Counted from the stretch's first letter, positions 1 through 7,041 are shown. The stretch is DNA of 7,881 nt from Pseudomonadota bacterium (GCA_023454395.1 JAEYFY010000036.1:1-7881); one strand, 5' to 3'. The notes: generated by a model not told the origin, from the letters alone. Made by a program: numbers and translations.

Positions 1-51
1 AAAGTTAACATATCACTCAAAATTGCACATCTTGAAAAATTATTCGACAAC

Positions 52-67
52 TGAGTAATACCTCACA
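52..67 (+). promoter_or_regulatory. Candidate CRP (cAMP receptor protein) site upstream of glpT
   Basis: The right half TCACA (63-67) is perfect. The left half TGAGT (52-56) matches 3 of 5 bases of TGTGA at the expected 6-base spacing, giving 8 of 10 in all. A -10-like TATTAA lies at 92-97, which would place transcription initiation near 103-104 and this site about 43-44 bases upstream, close to the class II CRP position. CRP activation of glpTQ is known in E. coli; its use here is inferred. Confidence 0.4.
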
Positions 68-94
68 GTAAATTTGATTGTATAAGTTTACTAT

Positions 95-114
95 TAAGTT
101 CGTTAAAGAAAATT
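95..114 (+). promoter_or_regulatory. GlpR repressor operator of glpT
   Basis: This 20-base stretch matches the E. coli GlpR consensus WATGTTCGWTAWCGAACATW at 17 of 20 positions by hand count, including the left half GTTCGTTA and most of the right half. It overlaps the likely -10 (92-97) and start site, as expected for repression lifted by glycerol-3-phosphate. A second partial copy at 129-146 keeps the left half TGTTCGTT but matches only about 10 of 18 positions; it may be a weak auxiliary operator or chance. Confidence 0.72.
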
Positions 115-188
115 TTTTGATAACTTCACTGTTCGTTTTGTCATTATTTAATATCAACATATTAAAATAAAAGCCATCGGAGGCTAAT

Positions 189-1541
189 ATGTTAAGTCTG
201 TTTAGACCTGCGCCACATAAAGCGCGTTTGCCAAAAGAGCAGATAGATCCAGTCTATCGTCGTCTGCGCTGGCAGATCTTTATGGGGATTTTCTTCGGTT
301 ACGCTGCTTATTATTTAGTAAGAAAAAACTTTGCACTAGCAATGCCTTATCTTGTAGAAGAAGGGTTCTCTAAAGGTGACCTAGGTTTTGCTTTATCAGG
401 GATCTCGATTGCTTACGGTTTCTCTAAGTTTATCATGGGCTCATTCTCTGACCGTGCTAACCCTCGTTATTTCTTACCAGCAGGTCTTATTTTAGCCGCT
501 TTAGTGATGCTATTTATGGGCTTTGTACCATGGGCAACTTCGAGCATTATGATAATGTTCGTTCTGTTGTTCCTTTGTGGTTGGTTCCAAGGTATGGGTT
601 GGCCTCCTTGTGGACGTACAATGGTACACTGGTGGTCACAAAAAGAACGTGGCGGGATCGTTTCTATCTGGAACTGTGCGCATAACGTTGGTGGTGGCTT
701 ACCTCCATTACTGTTCTTATTAGGTATGGCATGGTTTAACGACTGGAAAGCAGCGTTGTATATGCCAGCATTTGCGGCAATCTTAGTTGCTATGATTGCA
801 TTCGCATTAATGCGTGATACACCACAATCTTGTGGTCTTCCACCAATTGAAGAATACAAAAACGACTATCCACCTGATTATAAAGAAACTGACGAGCAAG
901 AGCTGACTGCAAAAGAAATCTTTATGAAGTATGTGTTCCCTAACAAACTTCTGTGGATGATTGCGATTGCTAACGTGTTTGTTTACTTACTGCGTTATGG
1001 CGTACTGGACTGGTCACCGACTTATCTGCGTGAAGTAAAAGACTTCGCAATGGATAAATCATCATGGGCTTACTTCTTATATGAATACGCTGGTATCCCA
1101 GGCACACTGCTGTGTGGTTGGATGTCGGATAAAGTATTCAGAGGTAACCGTGGTGCAACAGGCGTGTTCTTCATGACCTTAGTAACTATCGCAACTATCG
1201 TATTCTGGATGAACCCAGCGGGTAACCCGAATGTTGATATGGCGTGTATGTTAATCATCGGTTTCTTAATCTACGGTCCTGTTATGTTGATTGGTCTGCA
1301 TGCGCTAGAGCTTGCACCGAAAAAAGCAGCAGGTACAGCAGCAGGCTTTACCGGTCTATTCGGTTACTTAGGTGGTTCTGTTGCAGCGAGTGCTATCGTA
1401 GGTTACACAGTTGACTACTTCGGTTGGGATGGCGGCTTTATGGTCATGATCGGCGGTAGTGCGCTATCTGTTGTGTTATTACTTATCGTGATGGTTACTG
1501 AAACCAAACACAAACGTGAAATGCTTCAGAAATACGAATAA
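189..1541 (+). CDS. glpT: Glycerol-3-phosphate/phosphate antiporter GlpT
   Basis: This is an inner-membrane major-facilitator transporter of the organophosphate:phosphate antiporter family. It exchanges external glycerol-3-phosphate for internal phosphate; the E. coli protein is also a fosfomycin entry route. The 450-residue product is collinear with E. coli GlpT (about 452 residues) and nearly identical over long stretches, such as [19 protein letters not shown] near residues 33-51. The substrate-binding residues known from the E. coli structure are present at the same numbers: R45, K46, K80, H165 and R269. The hydrophobicity pattern fits twelve membrane helices in two halves joined by a hydrophilic loop around 208-245. 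The ATG is preceded by GGAGG at 179-183 with 5-base spacing, and the N-terminus matches the family. It is the first gene of the glp module, behind a GlpR operator, with glpQ downstream beyond a terminator. No broken or missing parts are seen. Confidence 0.98.
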   Translation: MLSLFRPAPHKARLPKEQIDPVYRRLRWQIFMGIFFGYAAYYLVRKNFALAMPYLVEEGFSKGDLGFALSGISIAYGFSKFIMGSFSDRANPRYFLPAGLILAALVMLFMGFVPWATSSIMIMFVLLFLCGWFQGMGWPPCGRTMVHWWSQKERGGIVSIWNCAHNVGGGLPPLLFLLGMAWFNDWKAALYMPAFAAILVAMIAFALMRDTPQSCGLPPIEEYKNDYPPDYKETDEQELTAKEIFMKYVFPNKLLWMIAIANVFVYLLRYGVLDWSPTYLREVKDFAMDKSSWAYFLYEYAGIPGTLLCGWMSDKVFRGNRGATGVFFMTLVTIATIVFWMNPAGNPNVDMACMLIIGFLIYGPVMLIGLHALELAPKKAAGTAAGFTGLFGYLGGSVAASAIVGYTVDYFGWDGGFMVMIGGSALSVVLLLIVMVTETKHKREMLQKYE

Positions 1542-1590
1542 TCGCTAACTGATTATTTATGAAATTAGTTAAATCTCATCTCTAAAAACC

Positions 1591-1623
1591 AAGCCACATC
1601 AACTGTTTTGATGTGGCTTTTTT
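1591..1623 (+). terminator. Rho-independent terminator after glpT
   Basis: A perfect 12-bp stem pairs AAGCCACATCAA (1591-1602) with its complement at 1608-1619. The loop is 5 bases and the stem runs directly into a T tract to 1623. It lies 49 bases after the glpT stop and 53 bases before the glpQ start, so it should end or attenuate glpT transcripts before glpQ. Confidence 0.9.
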
Positions 1624-1676
1624 ATTGCCAACTGTACATAACTTTGTTGTACGTAGAATTAAAATGGAGCAGCTTT

Positions 1677-2756
1677 ATGAGTACATCTTTTAGAATAAAA
1701 CCGTTAGTTGCAGGCGTTCTTTTAACTCTATCTTTAAGTGCAATCGCACAAGCGGCAAGTGATAAGGTCGTTATTGCTCACCGTGGTGCAAGTGGTTATT
1801 TGCCTGAACATACGCTTCCTGCCAAAGCATTAGCTTATGCCCAAGGCGCAGATTATCTCGAACAAGACTTAGTGATGACCAAAGACAACGAATTAGTTGT
1901 TTTACATGACCACTATCTTGATCGCGTAACAGATGTGGCTGATCGTTATCCTAATAGAGCAAGAAAAGATGGTCGTTATTACGCTATCGACTTTACGCTT
2001 GAAGAAATTAAAGGGCTGAAATTTACTGAAGGTTTCGACATTGTTGACGGTAAAAAAGTCCAAAGTTACCCAAACCGTTTCCCTATGGGTAAATCGGATT
2101 TCCGTGTACATACTTTCCAAGAAGAAATTGAATTTATCCAAGGTTTAAACAAATCAACCGGCCAAGACATTGGCATTTACCCTGAAATTAAAGCACCTTG
2201 GTTCCATGAACAAGAAGGTAAAGACATTACCACCAAAGTACTGGAAGTACTTAAACAGTACGGTTATACGAAAAAAACCGACAATGTTTATCTGCAATCA
2301 TTCGATGCTAACGATCTAAAACGCATCAAAACAGAATTGATGCCAAAAATGGGCATGGATCTAAAACTTGTGCAGTTAATTGCCTATACCGACTGGAATG
2401 AGACATATGAGAAACAGCCTGATGGTACATGGACAAACTACAGCTATGAGTGGATGTTCAAGCCCGGTGCAATGAAAGAAATTGCAACTTATGCTGATGC
2501 TATTGGCCCTGACTACCATATGTTAGTAGAGGCTGATTCAACGCCAGAAAAAATCACCTTAACGGGAATGGCTGCTGATGCTCATGCTAATAAACTAACC
2601 ATTCATCCGTTTACTGTTCGTGTTGATAAACTGCCTAAATACGCAAAAGATGGTGATCAGCTTTACGACATCATTTATAACCAAGCGGGCGCTGAGGGTG
2701 TCTTTACTGACTTCCCAGATTTAGGCGTTAAATTCTTACAAAAACAAGCTAAATAA
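1677..2756 (+). CDS. glpQ: Periplasmic glycerophosphodiester phosphodiesterase GlpQ
   Basis: GlpQ hydrolyses glycerophosphodiesters (glycerophosphocholine, glycerophosphoethanolamine and others) to glycerol-3-phosphate plus an alcohol in the periplasm, feeding GlpT. The 359-residue product matches E. coli GlpQ (358 residues) almost throughout. A signal peptide covers about residues 1-26, with basic SFRIK, a hydrophobic core, and likely cleavage at AQA|ASDK. The GDPD catalytic and metal-site residues are visible: H35-R36 in AHRGASG, E44, E62 and D64 in LEQD, H77 in LHDHY, and E170 in YPEIKAP. I chose the ATG at 1677 because it gives the signal peptide and has TGGAG at 1665-1669 in front. In-frame TTG and ATG codons at 1608 and 1611 lie inside the glpT terminator stem and are unlikely starts. 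No convincing promoter is seen in 1624-1676, so expression may depend on readthrough from glpT. Confidence 0.97.
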   Translation: MSTSFRIKPLVAGVLLTLSLSAIAQAASDKVVIAHRGASGYLPEHTLPAKALAYAQGADYLEQDLVMTKDNELVVLHDHYLDRVTDVADRYPNRARKDGRYYAIDFTLEEIKGLKFTEGFDIVDGKKVQSYPNRFPMGKSDFRVHTFQEEIEFIQGLNKSTGQDIGIYPEIKAPWFHEQEGKDITTKVLEVLKQYGYTKKTDNVYLQSFDANDLKRIKTELMPKMGMDLKLVQLIAYTDWNETYEKQPDGTWTNYSYEWMFKPGAMKEIATYADAIGPDYHMLVEADSTPEKITLTGMAADAHANKLTIHPFTVRVDKLPKYAKDGDQLYDIIYNQAGAEGVFTDFPDLGVKFLQKQAK

Positions 2757-2778
2757 CTCATCGTTTTTTATTTACGCT

Positions 2779-2800
2779 TAAATAATTCAATGTGTAGTTA
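2779..2800 (+). repeat. Short look-alike of the ERIC left end
   Basis: TAAATAATTCAA at 2779-2790 is identical to 2825-2836 inside the ERIC element. The following ten bases match at 6 positions, giving 18 of 22 overall. The copies are 46 bases apart in the same orientation. It may be a remnant of a partial duplication or an older insertion, but AT-rich chance similarity is possible. Confidence 0.4.
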
Positions 2801-2817
2801 TTAGAATATAGCCAGTA

Positions 2818-2944
2818 GATACTCTAAATAATTCAAGATGCAGCTAGGCGACAAATGAATGAGATGCTAGGAGCATACATAAGTATGTGACTAGTACGAA
2901 TGAATATAGTCACCAACGCTGCAACTTGAAGTATGACGAGTATC
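2818..2944 (+). repeat. ERIC element (enterobacterial repetitive intergenic consensus), full length
   Basis: This imperfect palindrome is exactly 127 bp, the canonical ERIC length. The terminal 27 bases on each side pair at 22 positions (2818-2844 against 2918-2944), ending GATACTC and GAGTATC. The central core AGGAGCATACATAAGTATG (2869-2887), followed by TGACT, matches the known ERIC core closely, while the segments around it are diverged. A TA precedes the left end at 2816-2817, and ERICs are known to insert at TA. ERICs are non-autonomous and transcribed with neighbouring genes; here it could fold in the 3' part of a glpQ transcript or the leader of the next operon. Confidence 0.92.
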
Positions 2945-3079
2945 CTAGATAATTGCGCCCTTTCTGATTGTATATTCCTTCATCTTTCTCTAACTTGTTC
3001 TCATAATTTAATTAAAAACCATAATCACTTTTTGATTTAGCTATCATTATTTATTAAATATTTAGAGGAAGGGATCACG

Positions 3080-3637
3080 ATGACAATAATGGCTATTATT
3101 TTACTTGTTCTTATCGTTCTTTTTATTGGTTGGGGAATTTCCATTTACAACCGTCTTATTGCAACACGCAATCAAGTCAGTAATCAGTTTGCGAATATTG
3201 ACGTTATTTTAAAACAAAGAGCTGACCAAATTCCTCAATTAATGGCGATAGCTGAAAAAGCGATGGAGCACGAAAAAAGTGTATTTATTGCCTTAAGTGA
3301 CGCAAGACAACGTTATTTTAAAGCACAAAATATTAACGAAAAAATCAGCGCAACAAATGAGATGAATACAGCACTGCGAGGCATGATTGCCCTTGCTGAA
3401 AATTATCCGACGTTAATTTCAGGCGAACAATTGGCACTACTTCAAACGGCGGTTAGTGATGTAGAAAATAAAATTGCTCAACGTCGTGAAGGCTTTAATG
3501 ATGCAACAACTAACTACAACACCGCAATAGAGATGTTTCCTGATAGCTTAATTGCTGGTCTTTTCCGCTTTGAACGTATGCAATTACTAGAAATACCAAA
3601 AGAAGAAATAAAATTTGAAGGTATTCATTTTAAATAA
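3080..3637 (+). CDS. LemA family protein (first paralogue)
   Basis: LemA-family proteins are membrane-anchored helical bundles whose biochemical role is not established. This 185-residue product has an N-terminal membrane helix at about residues 4-22, followed by YNRLIATRNQV and the family signature FANIDVILKQRADQIPQL (residues 37-54), then MEHEK near 62-66 and RREGFN near 135-140 with YNTAIEMFP. The remainder is predicted to be mainly long alpha-helices, and the C-terminus ends in a short charged extension (about 171-185). The ATG at 3080 follows a strong AGAGGAAGGG (3064-3073); an in-frame ATG at 3089 is less well spaced. It is first in a four-gene operon and is about 41% identical, without gaps, to the third gene (60 of about 145 aligned positions, counted by eye). 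The helix orientation is not certain from sequence. Confidence 0.9.
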   Translation: MTIMAIILLVLIVLFIGWGISIYNRLIATRNQVSNQFANIDVILKQRADQIPQLMAIAEKAMEHEKSVFIALSDARQRYFKAQNINEKISATNEMNTALRGMIALAENYPTLISGEQLALLQTAVSDVENKIAQRREGFNDATTNYNTAIEMFPDSLIAGLFRFERMQLLEIPKEEIKFEGIHFK

Positions 3638-3673
3638 TAGTCAGTTAAATTACCGCATTAAGGATAAATTGCA

Positions 3674-4747
3674 GTGTTAATTTATTTTTTTATCGGCTGT
3701 GCTGTGGGCGCATTAATCTATTTTTTACGCAGCAAACGCCCTCAAAAAAAGAAGAACAGCTTGAGCATTATTCCCTTTTTAGGGATCGCGTTTTCTGCTG
3801 GAAACTATCTATTTTTTTCACGAGAAACTCACCTTTATCCTAGTGGTGAAAACTCTGTTGCTAATCTTATCTCTTGCATTGCATTCGCTGTTATTTTGCT
3901 GTTTGCATACGGTATTTCAACCCATATTGCGAATATTGGTGAGAAAGCGATAAAAAATTATCATCAATTACAAAATGAAGGAACCTCTAAATTTTCGGCA
4001 CTTATCAACACAGTATTTATTAGCCTTTTATTACTGAGTTTAAGCTTCAGCTTGTTTATTGACCAAAGATTGTTCTTTTTAAGTTTCGTTTTAATGTTCG
4101 TTTACCAAATCGTCAAAAGAACACCTGAAAAACGTTTTTTACGCTTTCAAAAAATTCTAGCCACATCTAAGATCCGCTCTTTGGCTATTGGGCTGGTTGA
4201 AATTGAAGGCAAAATAACGGCTGGGAAAAGCTTAAATAGTCGATTAGGTAAAAAAGAGTGTTATGGCTACTTCTATTATGAATATAATGTATCCACAGAC
4301 AAAGAAGGTAAAAAAAGCTATCACCAAACGTTTTGCGAAAAAAAAATCAATAATTTCATGATGACAGACGATACTGGGTCAATTCAAGTTCTCGCTGCTG
4401 ATACTCCCTTTATACACTTTGGTATCAAACCTCATCAAGATTTTGAGTCCAACAATAAACGTTTTAAAGAGTACATTTTAGACAAAGACACCACATATTT
4501 ATTAATTGGTGATGCAGAGTCTATCAATGGCGAAGTGGTTATCACACGCAAAGCACCTCATTACCTACTGGGTTTATCGCCACAAGATTATATTGTGAGT
4601 TGGAACAAAGCGCGTCCTTTACGTCGTAATGCGACTATCATCGTTATCATTGCTCTTTTTGTTATCTTTTCCATTCTAGTAATACCAATGGATTATCAAA
4701 ACGGCATTTTAACGCTTTATTTTAATAGCACTTCTCTTCCTCGGTAA
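3674..4747 (+). CDS. Multi-spanning membrane protein with a GIDE/BAM-like domain
   Basis: The 357-residue product shows hydrophobic segments at about 1-18, 30-48, 63-82, 109-128 and 131-147, then a hydrophilic domain at about 160-310, and a last membrane helix at about 319-337. The hydrophilic part resembles the GIDE/BAM ('beside a membrane') domain, known from mitochondrial MAPL/MULAN E3 ligases and from bacterial proteins often annotated 'E3 ubiquitin ligase family'. Supporting stretches are KIRSLAIGLVEIEGKI (166-181), KKECYGYFYYEY (193-204), DDTGSIQV (232-239) and TTYLLIGDAESINGEVVI (273-290). No RING finger or cysteine-rich metal site is present, so ligase activity is not supported. The start is GTG at 3674 with AAGGA at 3659-3663; the product name rests on recalled motifs. 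It follows the first lemA by 36 bases and precedes the second by 9, which suggests co-expression and perhaps a membrane complex. Confidence 0.75.
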   Translation: MLIYFFIGCAVGALIYFLRSKRPQKKKNSLSIIPFLGIAFSAGNYLFFSRETHLYPSGENSVANLISCIAFAVILLFAYGISTHIANIGEKAIKNYHQLQNEGTSKFSALINTVFISLLLLSLSFSLFIDQRLFFLSFVLMFVYQIVKRTPEKRFLRFQKILATSKIRSLAIGLVEIEGKITAGKSLNSRLGKKECYGYFYYEYNVSTDKEGKKSYHQTFCEKKINNFMMTDDTGSIQVLAADTPFIHFGIKPHQDFESNNKRFKEYILDKDTTYLLIGDAESINGEVVITRKAPHYLLGLSPQDYIVSWNKARPLRRNATIIVIIALFVIFSILVIPMDYQNGILTLYFNSTSLPR

Positions 4748-4756
4748 TTAATTAAT

Positions 4757-5299
4757 ATGGAATGGCTTATTTTCATCATTTTTATTCTCACCTTGGTTTA
4801 TTTTTTAATACGCCAATTAGTGATGATTTATAACAACATGGTGATGCTAAAAAATAATTGCTATAAAGCCTTTGCAAATATTGATGTTTTATTAAAAAAA
4901 CAAGCCGACTTGATCCCCATGCTGATCGTGATCACACAAAAAGCAATGGATCATGAGAAAGCTTTATTTGAACAATTAGCTGAAAATAGAGAGCGCTATT
5001 TACATGCAGATATATTAGATAAAAAAGTTAATTTAGCGAATCAGTTATTACCACAAATACAAAAATCACTCATTATTGCTGAAAAGTACCCTGAGCTTAT
5101 CAGTGGGAAAAACTTGCACCTATTACAAATTCAAACGAAAGAATTAGAAGAATGCATTGCTGACAGGCGAGAATTCTTCAATCAATCCGTGACTCTCTAT
5201 AATACTGAAATACGTATTTTTCCTAATATCGTGTTTACGTTTATTTTTAAATTTAAAGATATCCCTCTTTTTTGCCCTAGTAGGGAGGCAATATCATGA
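4757..5299 (+). CDS. LemA family protein (second paralogue)
   Basis: This is a second LemA-type protein, 180 residues, with an N-terminal membrane helix (about 2-23) and the same core as the first: YNNMVMLKNN, FANIDVLLKKQADLIPML (39-56), MDHEK (64-68), AEKYPELISG (108-117), RREFFN (137-142) and YNTEIRIFP. The two align with no gaps from YN (residue 25 here) to the FKF near 166. The C-termini differ: this one ends shortly after IPLFCPSREAIS, whereas the first has a charged extension. The ATG at 4757 lies 9 bases after the preceding stop, with no good Shine-Dalgarno sequence (only CGG at 4742-4744), so translation may be coupled to the upstream gene. It overlaps the next gene by 4 bases. The function is unknown, as for the family. 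Confidence 0.88.
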   Translation: MEWLIFIIFILTLVYFLIRQLVMIYNNMVMLKNNCYKAFANIDVLLKKQADLIPMLIVITQKAMDHEKALFEQLAENRERYLHADILDKKVNLANQLLPQIQKSLIIAEKYPELISGKNLHLLQIQTKELEECIADRREFFNQSVTLYNTEIRIFPNIVFTFIFKFKDIPLFCPSREAIS

Positions 5300-5709
5300 T
5301 AGAAATTCCCTTTTCTTTTTTTGGTATAACGGATTGGTTTCTCAGCTTTAATGAACCTATTTCGATTATTATGTTTGCCACATTTGGCGTACTGTTCTCT
5401 ATGGTCATTATTTTGCCATTAATCAGTATTACACCTTTAAAAAAATATATGCCGCAGATTGCAGGAGGATTATTTAGCTCGATATTTGTCAGCTTAATGG
5501 TCTTAATTAGCTTTAATTTAATGCTGGGTGTTAATTCTGCATTAAAGCTACTCTTAATTTGGTGGGTTATTTTATTTTCGTGTATTACGTTTTGGTTTAT
5601 TAATTATCGCTATATAAAAGACGTAACAGGAAATAAGTTTGCGAAGTTTCAAGAAAAAGCCCTTGAAGCAGAAGAAAAACGCAGAAAAAGCCGAAAATCC
5701 AAAAAATAA
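5296..5709 (+). CDS. Small three-span membrane protein with lysine-rich tail, unknown function
   Basis: I do not recognise this 137-residue protein. Hydrophobic segments lie at about 23-45, 53-78 and 82-103, followed by a charged tail of about 30 residues rich in Lys, Arg and Glu (ending EEKRRKSRKSKK), probably helical. By the positive-inside rule, KK at 49-50 and the basic tail suggest an N-out, C-in topology with three spans; this is an inference. The ATG overlaps the stop of the second lemA as ATGA (5296-5299), and GGGAGG at 5282-5287 is a good ribosome site placed inside the upstream gene, so translational coupling is likely. It is the last gene of the LemA operon and runs directly into the terminator. 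It may be a membrane partner or accessory for the LemA/BAM proteins, but nothing in its sequence shows an activity. Confidence 0.8.
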   Translation: MIEIPFSFFGITDWFLSFNEPISIIMFATFGVLFSMVIILPLISITPLKKYMPQIAGGLFSSIFVSLMVLISFNLMLGVNSALKLLLIWWVILFSCITFWFINYRYIKDVTGNKFAKFQEKALEAEEKRRKSRKSKK

Positions 5710-5733
5710 AAGAGAGCCTAAGCTCTCTTTTTT
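5701..5733. terminator. Bidirectional terminator between the LemA operon and epmA
   Basis: A 10-bp stem pairs AAAAGAGAGC (5708-5717) with GCTCTCTTTT (5722-5731) around a 4-base loop. A T tract follows on the right (to 5733), and an A tract precedes on the left (5701-5711), which is a T tract on the minus strand. It therefore serves both converging units. The left arm begins within the stop codon of the last LemA-operon gene, so that stop is built into the terminator. Confidence 0.88.
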
Positions 5734-5752
5734 AGCATTATCGATATCGCAT

Positions 5753-6730
5753 TTATGCCCTGTAAACAGGGAATGCAATAACATCACTAAGGCGTTCAAC
5801 ACCCAGTGCCAGCATAATAAGGCGATCAACCCCTAAAGCAACGCCAGAACACTCTGGTAATCCTGCTTCAAGCGCAGCCAAAAAGCGCTCATCAATAGGC
5901 TGTTCTGGCAATCCCATTGCTACTCGCTGACGATTATCACGTTCAAAGCGATGACGTTGTTCTTGTGCATCCGTCAGCTCACGAAATCCGTTCGCTAACT
6001 CAACACCTTTAAAATAAACTTCAAAACGCTCTGCTACACGATGATCTTCAGAGCTTATTTCAGCTAATGAAGCTTGTGACGCAGGGAAATGATAGATAAA
6101 GGTTGGCTTTTCTAAACCGATATGCGGTTCAACCCCAGAAACAAATAGCAACTGAAGTAACGTATCTTTATCTTCTTCAGTATCTGCAATATTTGATAGA
6201 TCCAGTTTTGCTGCCACTTCACGCAATTTTTCTTTATCGACAGATAAAGGGTCAATATCGAGATAACGCAAAAATGCTTGTTGATAAGAGAGTGACTCTG
6301 ATGCTTCACAATCTAATACTTCTTGCAGTAGATCATCGACTTCATTCATCAACCGGTACATATCAAAACAAGGGCGATACCACTCTAGCATCGTAAATTC
6401 CGGATTATGATATCTACCGGCTTCCTCATTACGGAAGCAACGCCCCATTTGATAAATCGGCCCACTGTTTGCAGCTAATAAACGCTTCATGTGGTATTCA
6501 GGGCTTGTCATCAAATAAAGTTTTAGCCCTTGAGAAGCGCCAGGTCCCACAAATTGAGTTTCAAATGGGTAAAGATGAACATCGGTAACGGTAGCCTGAC
6601 TCATCATCGGTGTTTCAACTTCTAACACGCCACGATCAGTGAAAAAACGCCTAATATTACTGACTATTTTCGCCTTTTTTAATAAGTTGGCGATTGAGGC
6701 GCTTGGCTGCCAATCCGCGATTTCACTCAT
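5753..6730 (-). CDS. epmA: Elongation factor P--(R)-beta-lysine ligase EpmA
   Basis: EpmA (also PoxA, GenX, YjeA) is a paralogue of the class II lysyl-tRNA synthetase catalytic core. It activates (R)-beta-lysine made by EpmB and attaches it to a conserved lysine of elongation factor P, relieving ribosome stalling at polyproline. The 325-residue length equals that of the E. coli enzyme. Class II motifs are present: motif 1 with LEVETP (36-41), the substrate segment TSPEYHMK (75-82), motif 2 [10 protein letters not shown] (96-105) with R100, and motif 3 [12 protein letters not shown] (296-307) with R303. There is no tRNA anticodon-binding domain, as is normal for the family. The start ATG is at 6730-6728, with TTGGAG at 6746-6741 in front. 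It is divergent from frdA, as in E. coli. In E. coli mscM and psd follow epmA, whereas here it converges on the LemA operon. Confidence 0.97.
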   Translation of the reverse strand: MSEIADWQPSASIANLLKKAKIVSNIRRFFTDRGVLEVETPMMSQATVTDVHLYPFETQFVGPGASQGLKLYLMTSPEYHMKRLLAANSGPIYQMGRCFRNEEAGRYHNPEFTMLEWYRPCFDMYRLMNEVDDLLQEVLDCEASESLSYQQAFLRYLDIDPLSVDKEKLREVAAKLDLSNIADTEEDKDTLLQLLFVSGVEPHIGLEKPTFIYHFPASQASLAEISSEDHRVAERFEVYFKGVELANGFRELTDAQEQRHRFERDNRQRVAMGLPEQPIDERFLAALEAGLPECSGVALGVDRLIMLALGVERLSDVIAFPVYRA

Positions 6731-6776
6731 GAACGAAAAACTCCAACAGAAAACAAAGCGTGCAGTTTACTCGCAT
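6723..6776 (-). other. Possible 17-codon leader ORF overlapping the epmA start
   Basis: On the minus strand an ATG at 6776 opens 17 codons ([17 protein letters not shown]) and stops at TGA 6725-6723, just inside epmA (8-base overlap). GAAGAGG abuts the ATG with no spacing, and AGGAG lies about 20 bases upstream, so the ribosome site is poor. CCTCTT and AAGAGG (6777-6782 and 6806-6811 on the plus strand) can pair to form a hairpin ending right at the ATG. Translation is unproven and the ORF may be chance. Confidence 0.2.
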
Positions 6777-7041
6777 CCTCTTCAACAGACAAATTTCTCC
6801 TAATAAAGAGGGGTTTCATTTTATATTTTTTCACTGATTTTTTCTTTTATTAAGTAAAAACACATAAGACAAATAAATATAATTCTACAAAACATCTACT
6901 TTGATGCGCTTTTTATCGTTTAAATAAACACCAGTTTAGAGTAATAAACTCAGTGCTTTTTCGCTATTTTTATAAAAAGAGTTAATTAGAATAATTCTTT
7001 TTCTCAATTGCGAATAACAATAAACTAACACTATGCTTATA

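Larger units (their letters stand above)
2757..3079. other. Non-coding gap between glpQ and the LemA operon
   Basis: This 323-base gap has no credible ORF. It holds an ERIC element (2818-2944), a short repeat of the ERIC left end (2779-2800), and an AT-rich stretch (2945-3062) that must carry the promoter of the downstream operon. Only weak promoter-like sequences are seen there, for example TTGTTC at 2995-3000 with CATAAT at 3020-3025 (19-base spacer). No GC-rich intrinsic terminator follows glpQ; the ERIC hairpin may serve instead. Confidence 0.7.

Noticed and set aside
1..60. Possible divergent gene (glpA) or further GlpR sites at the left edge
   Set aside because: No reading frame or start is visible, and the best operator-like match (around 40-57) fits only about 10 of 18 positions.
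467..859. Minus-strand open frame of 130 codons inside glpT
   Set aside because: It lies wholly antisense to a clearly conserved transporter gene, with no recognisable protein features; an antisense shadow.
1608..1676. 23-codon upstream extension of glpQ
   Set aside because: Its TTG/ATG starts fall inside the glpT terminator and it would put extra residues before a clean signal peptide.
5572..5836. Open frames on both strands across the end of the LemA operon and the end of epmA
   Set aside because: They cross a bidirectional terminator and overlap two better-supported genes; low-complexity lysine or phenylalanine runs reflect the A/T-rich DNA.
6103..6396. Open frames on both strands inside epmA
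   Set aside because: They are contained within the conserved EpmA reading frame and show no family resemblance.
6933..6978. AGTTTA/TAAACT inverted repeat followed by T-rich sequence
   Set aside because: The stem is only 6 A/T-rich pairs and the T tract is not adjacent, so a terminator is not supported.
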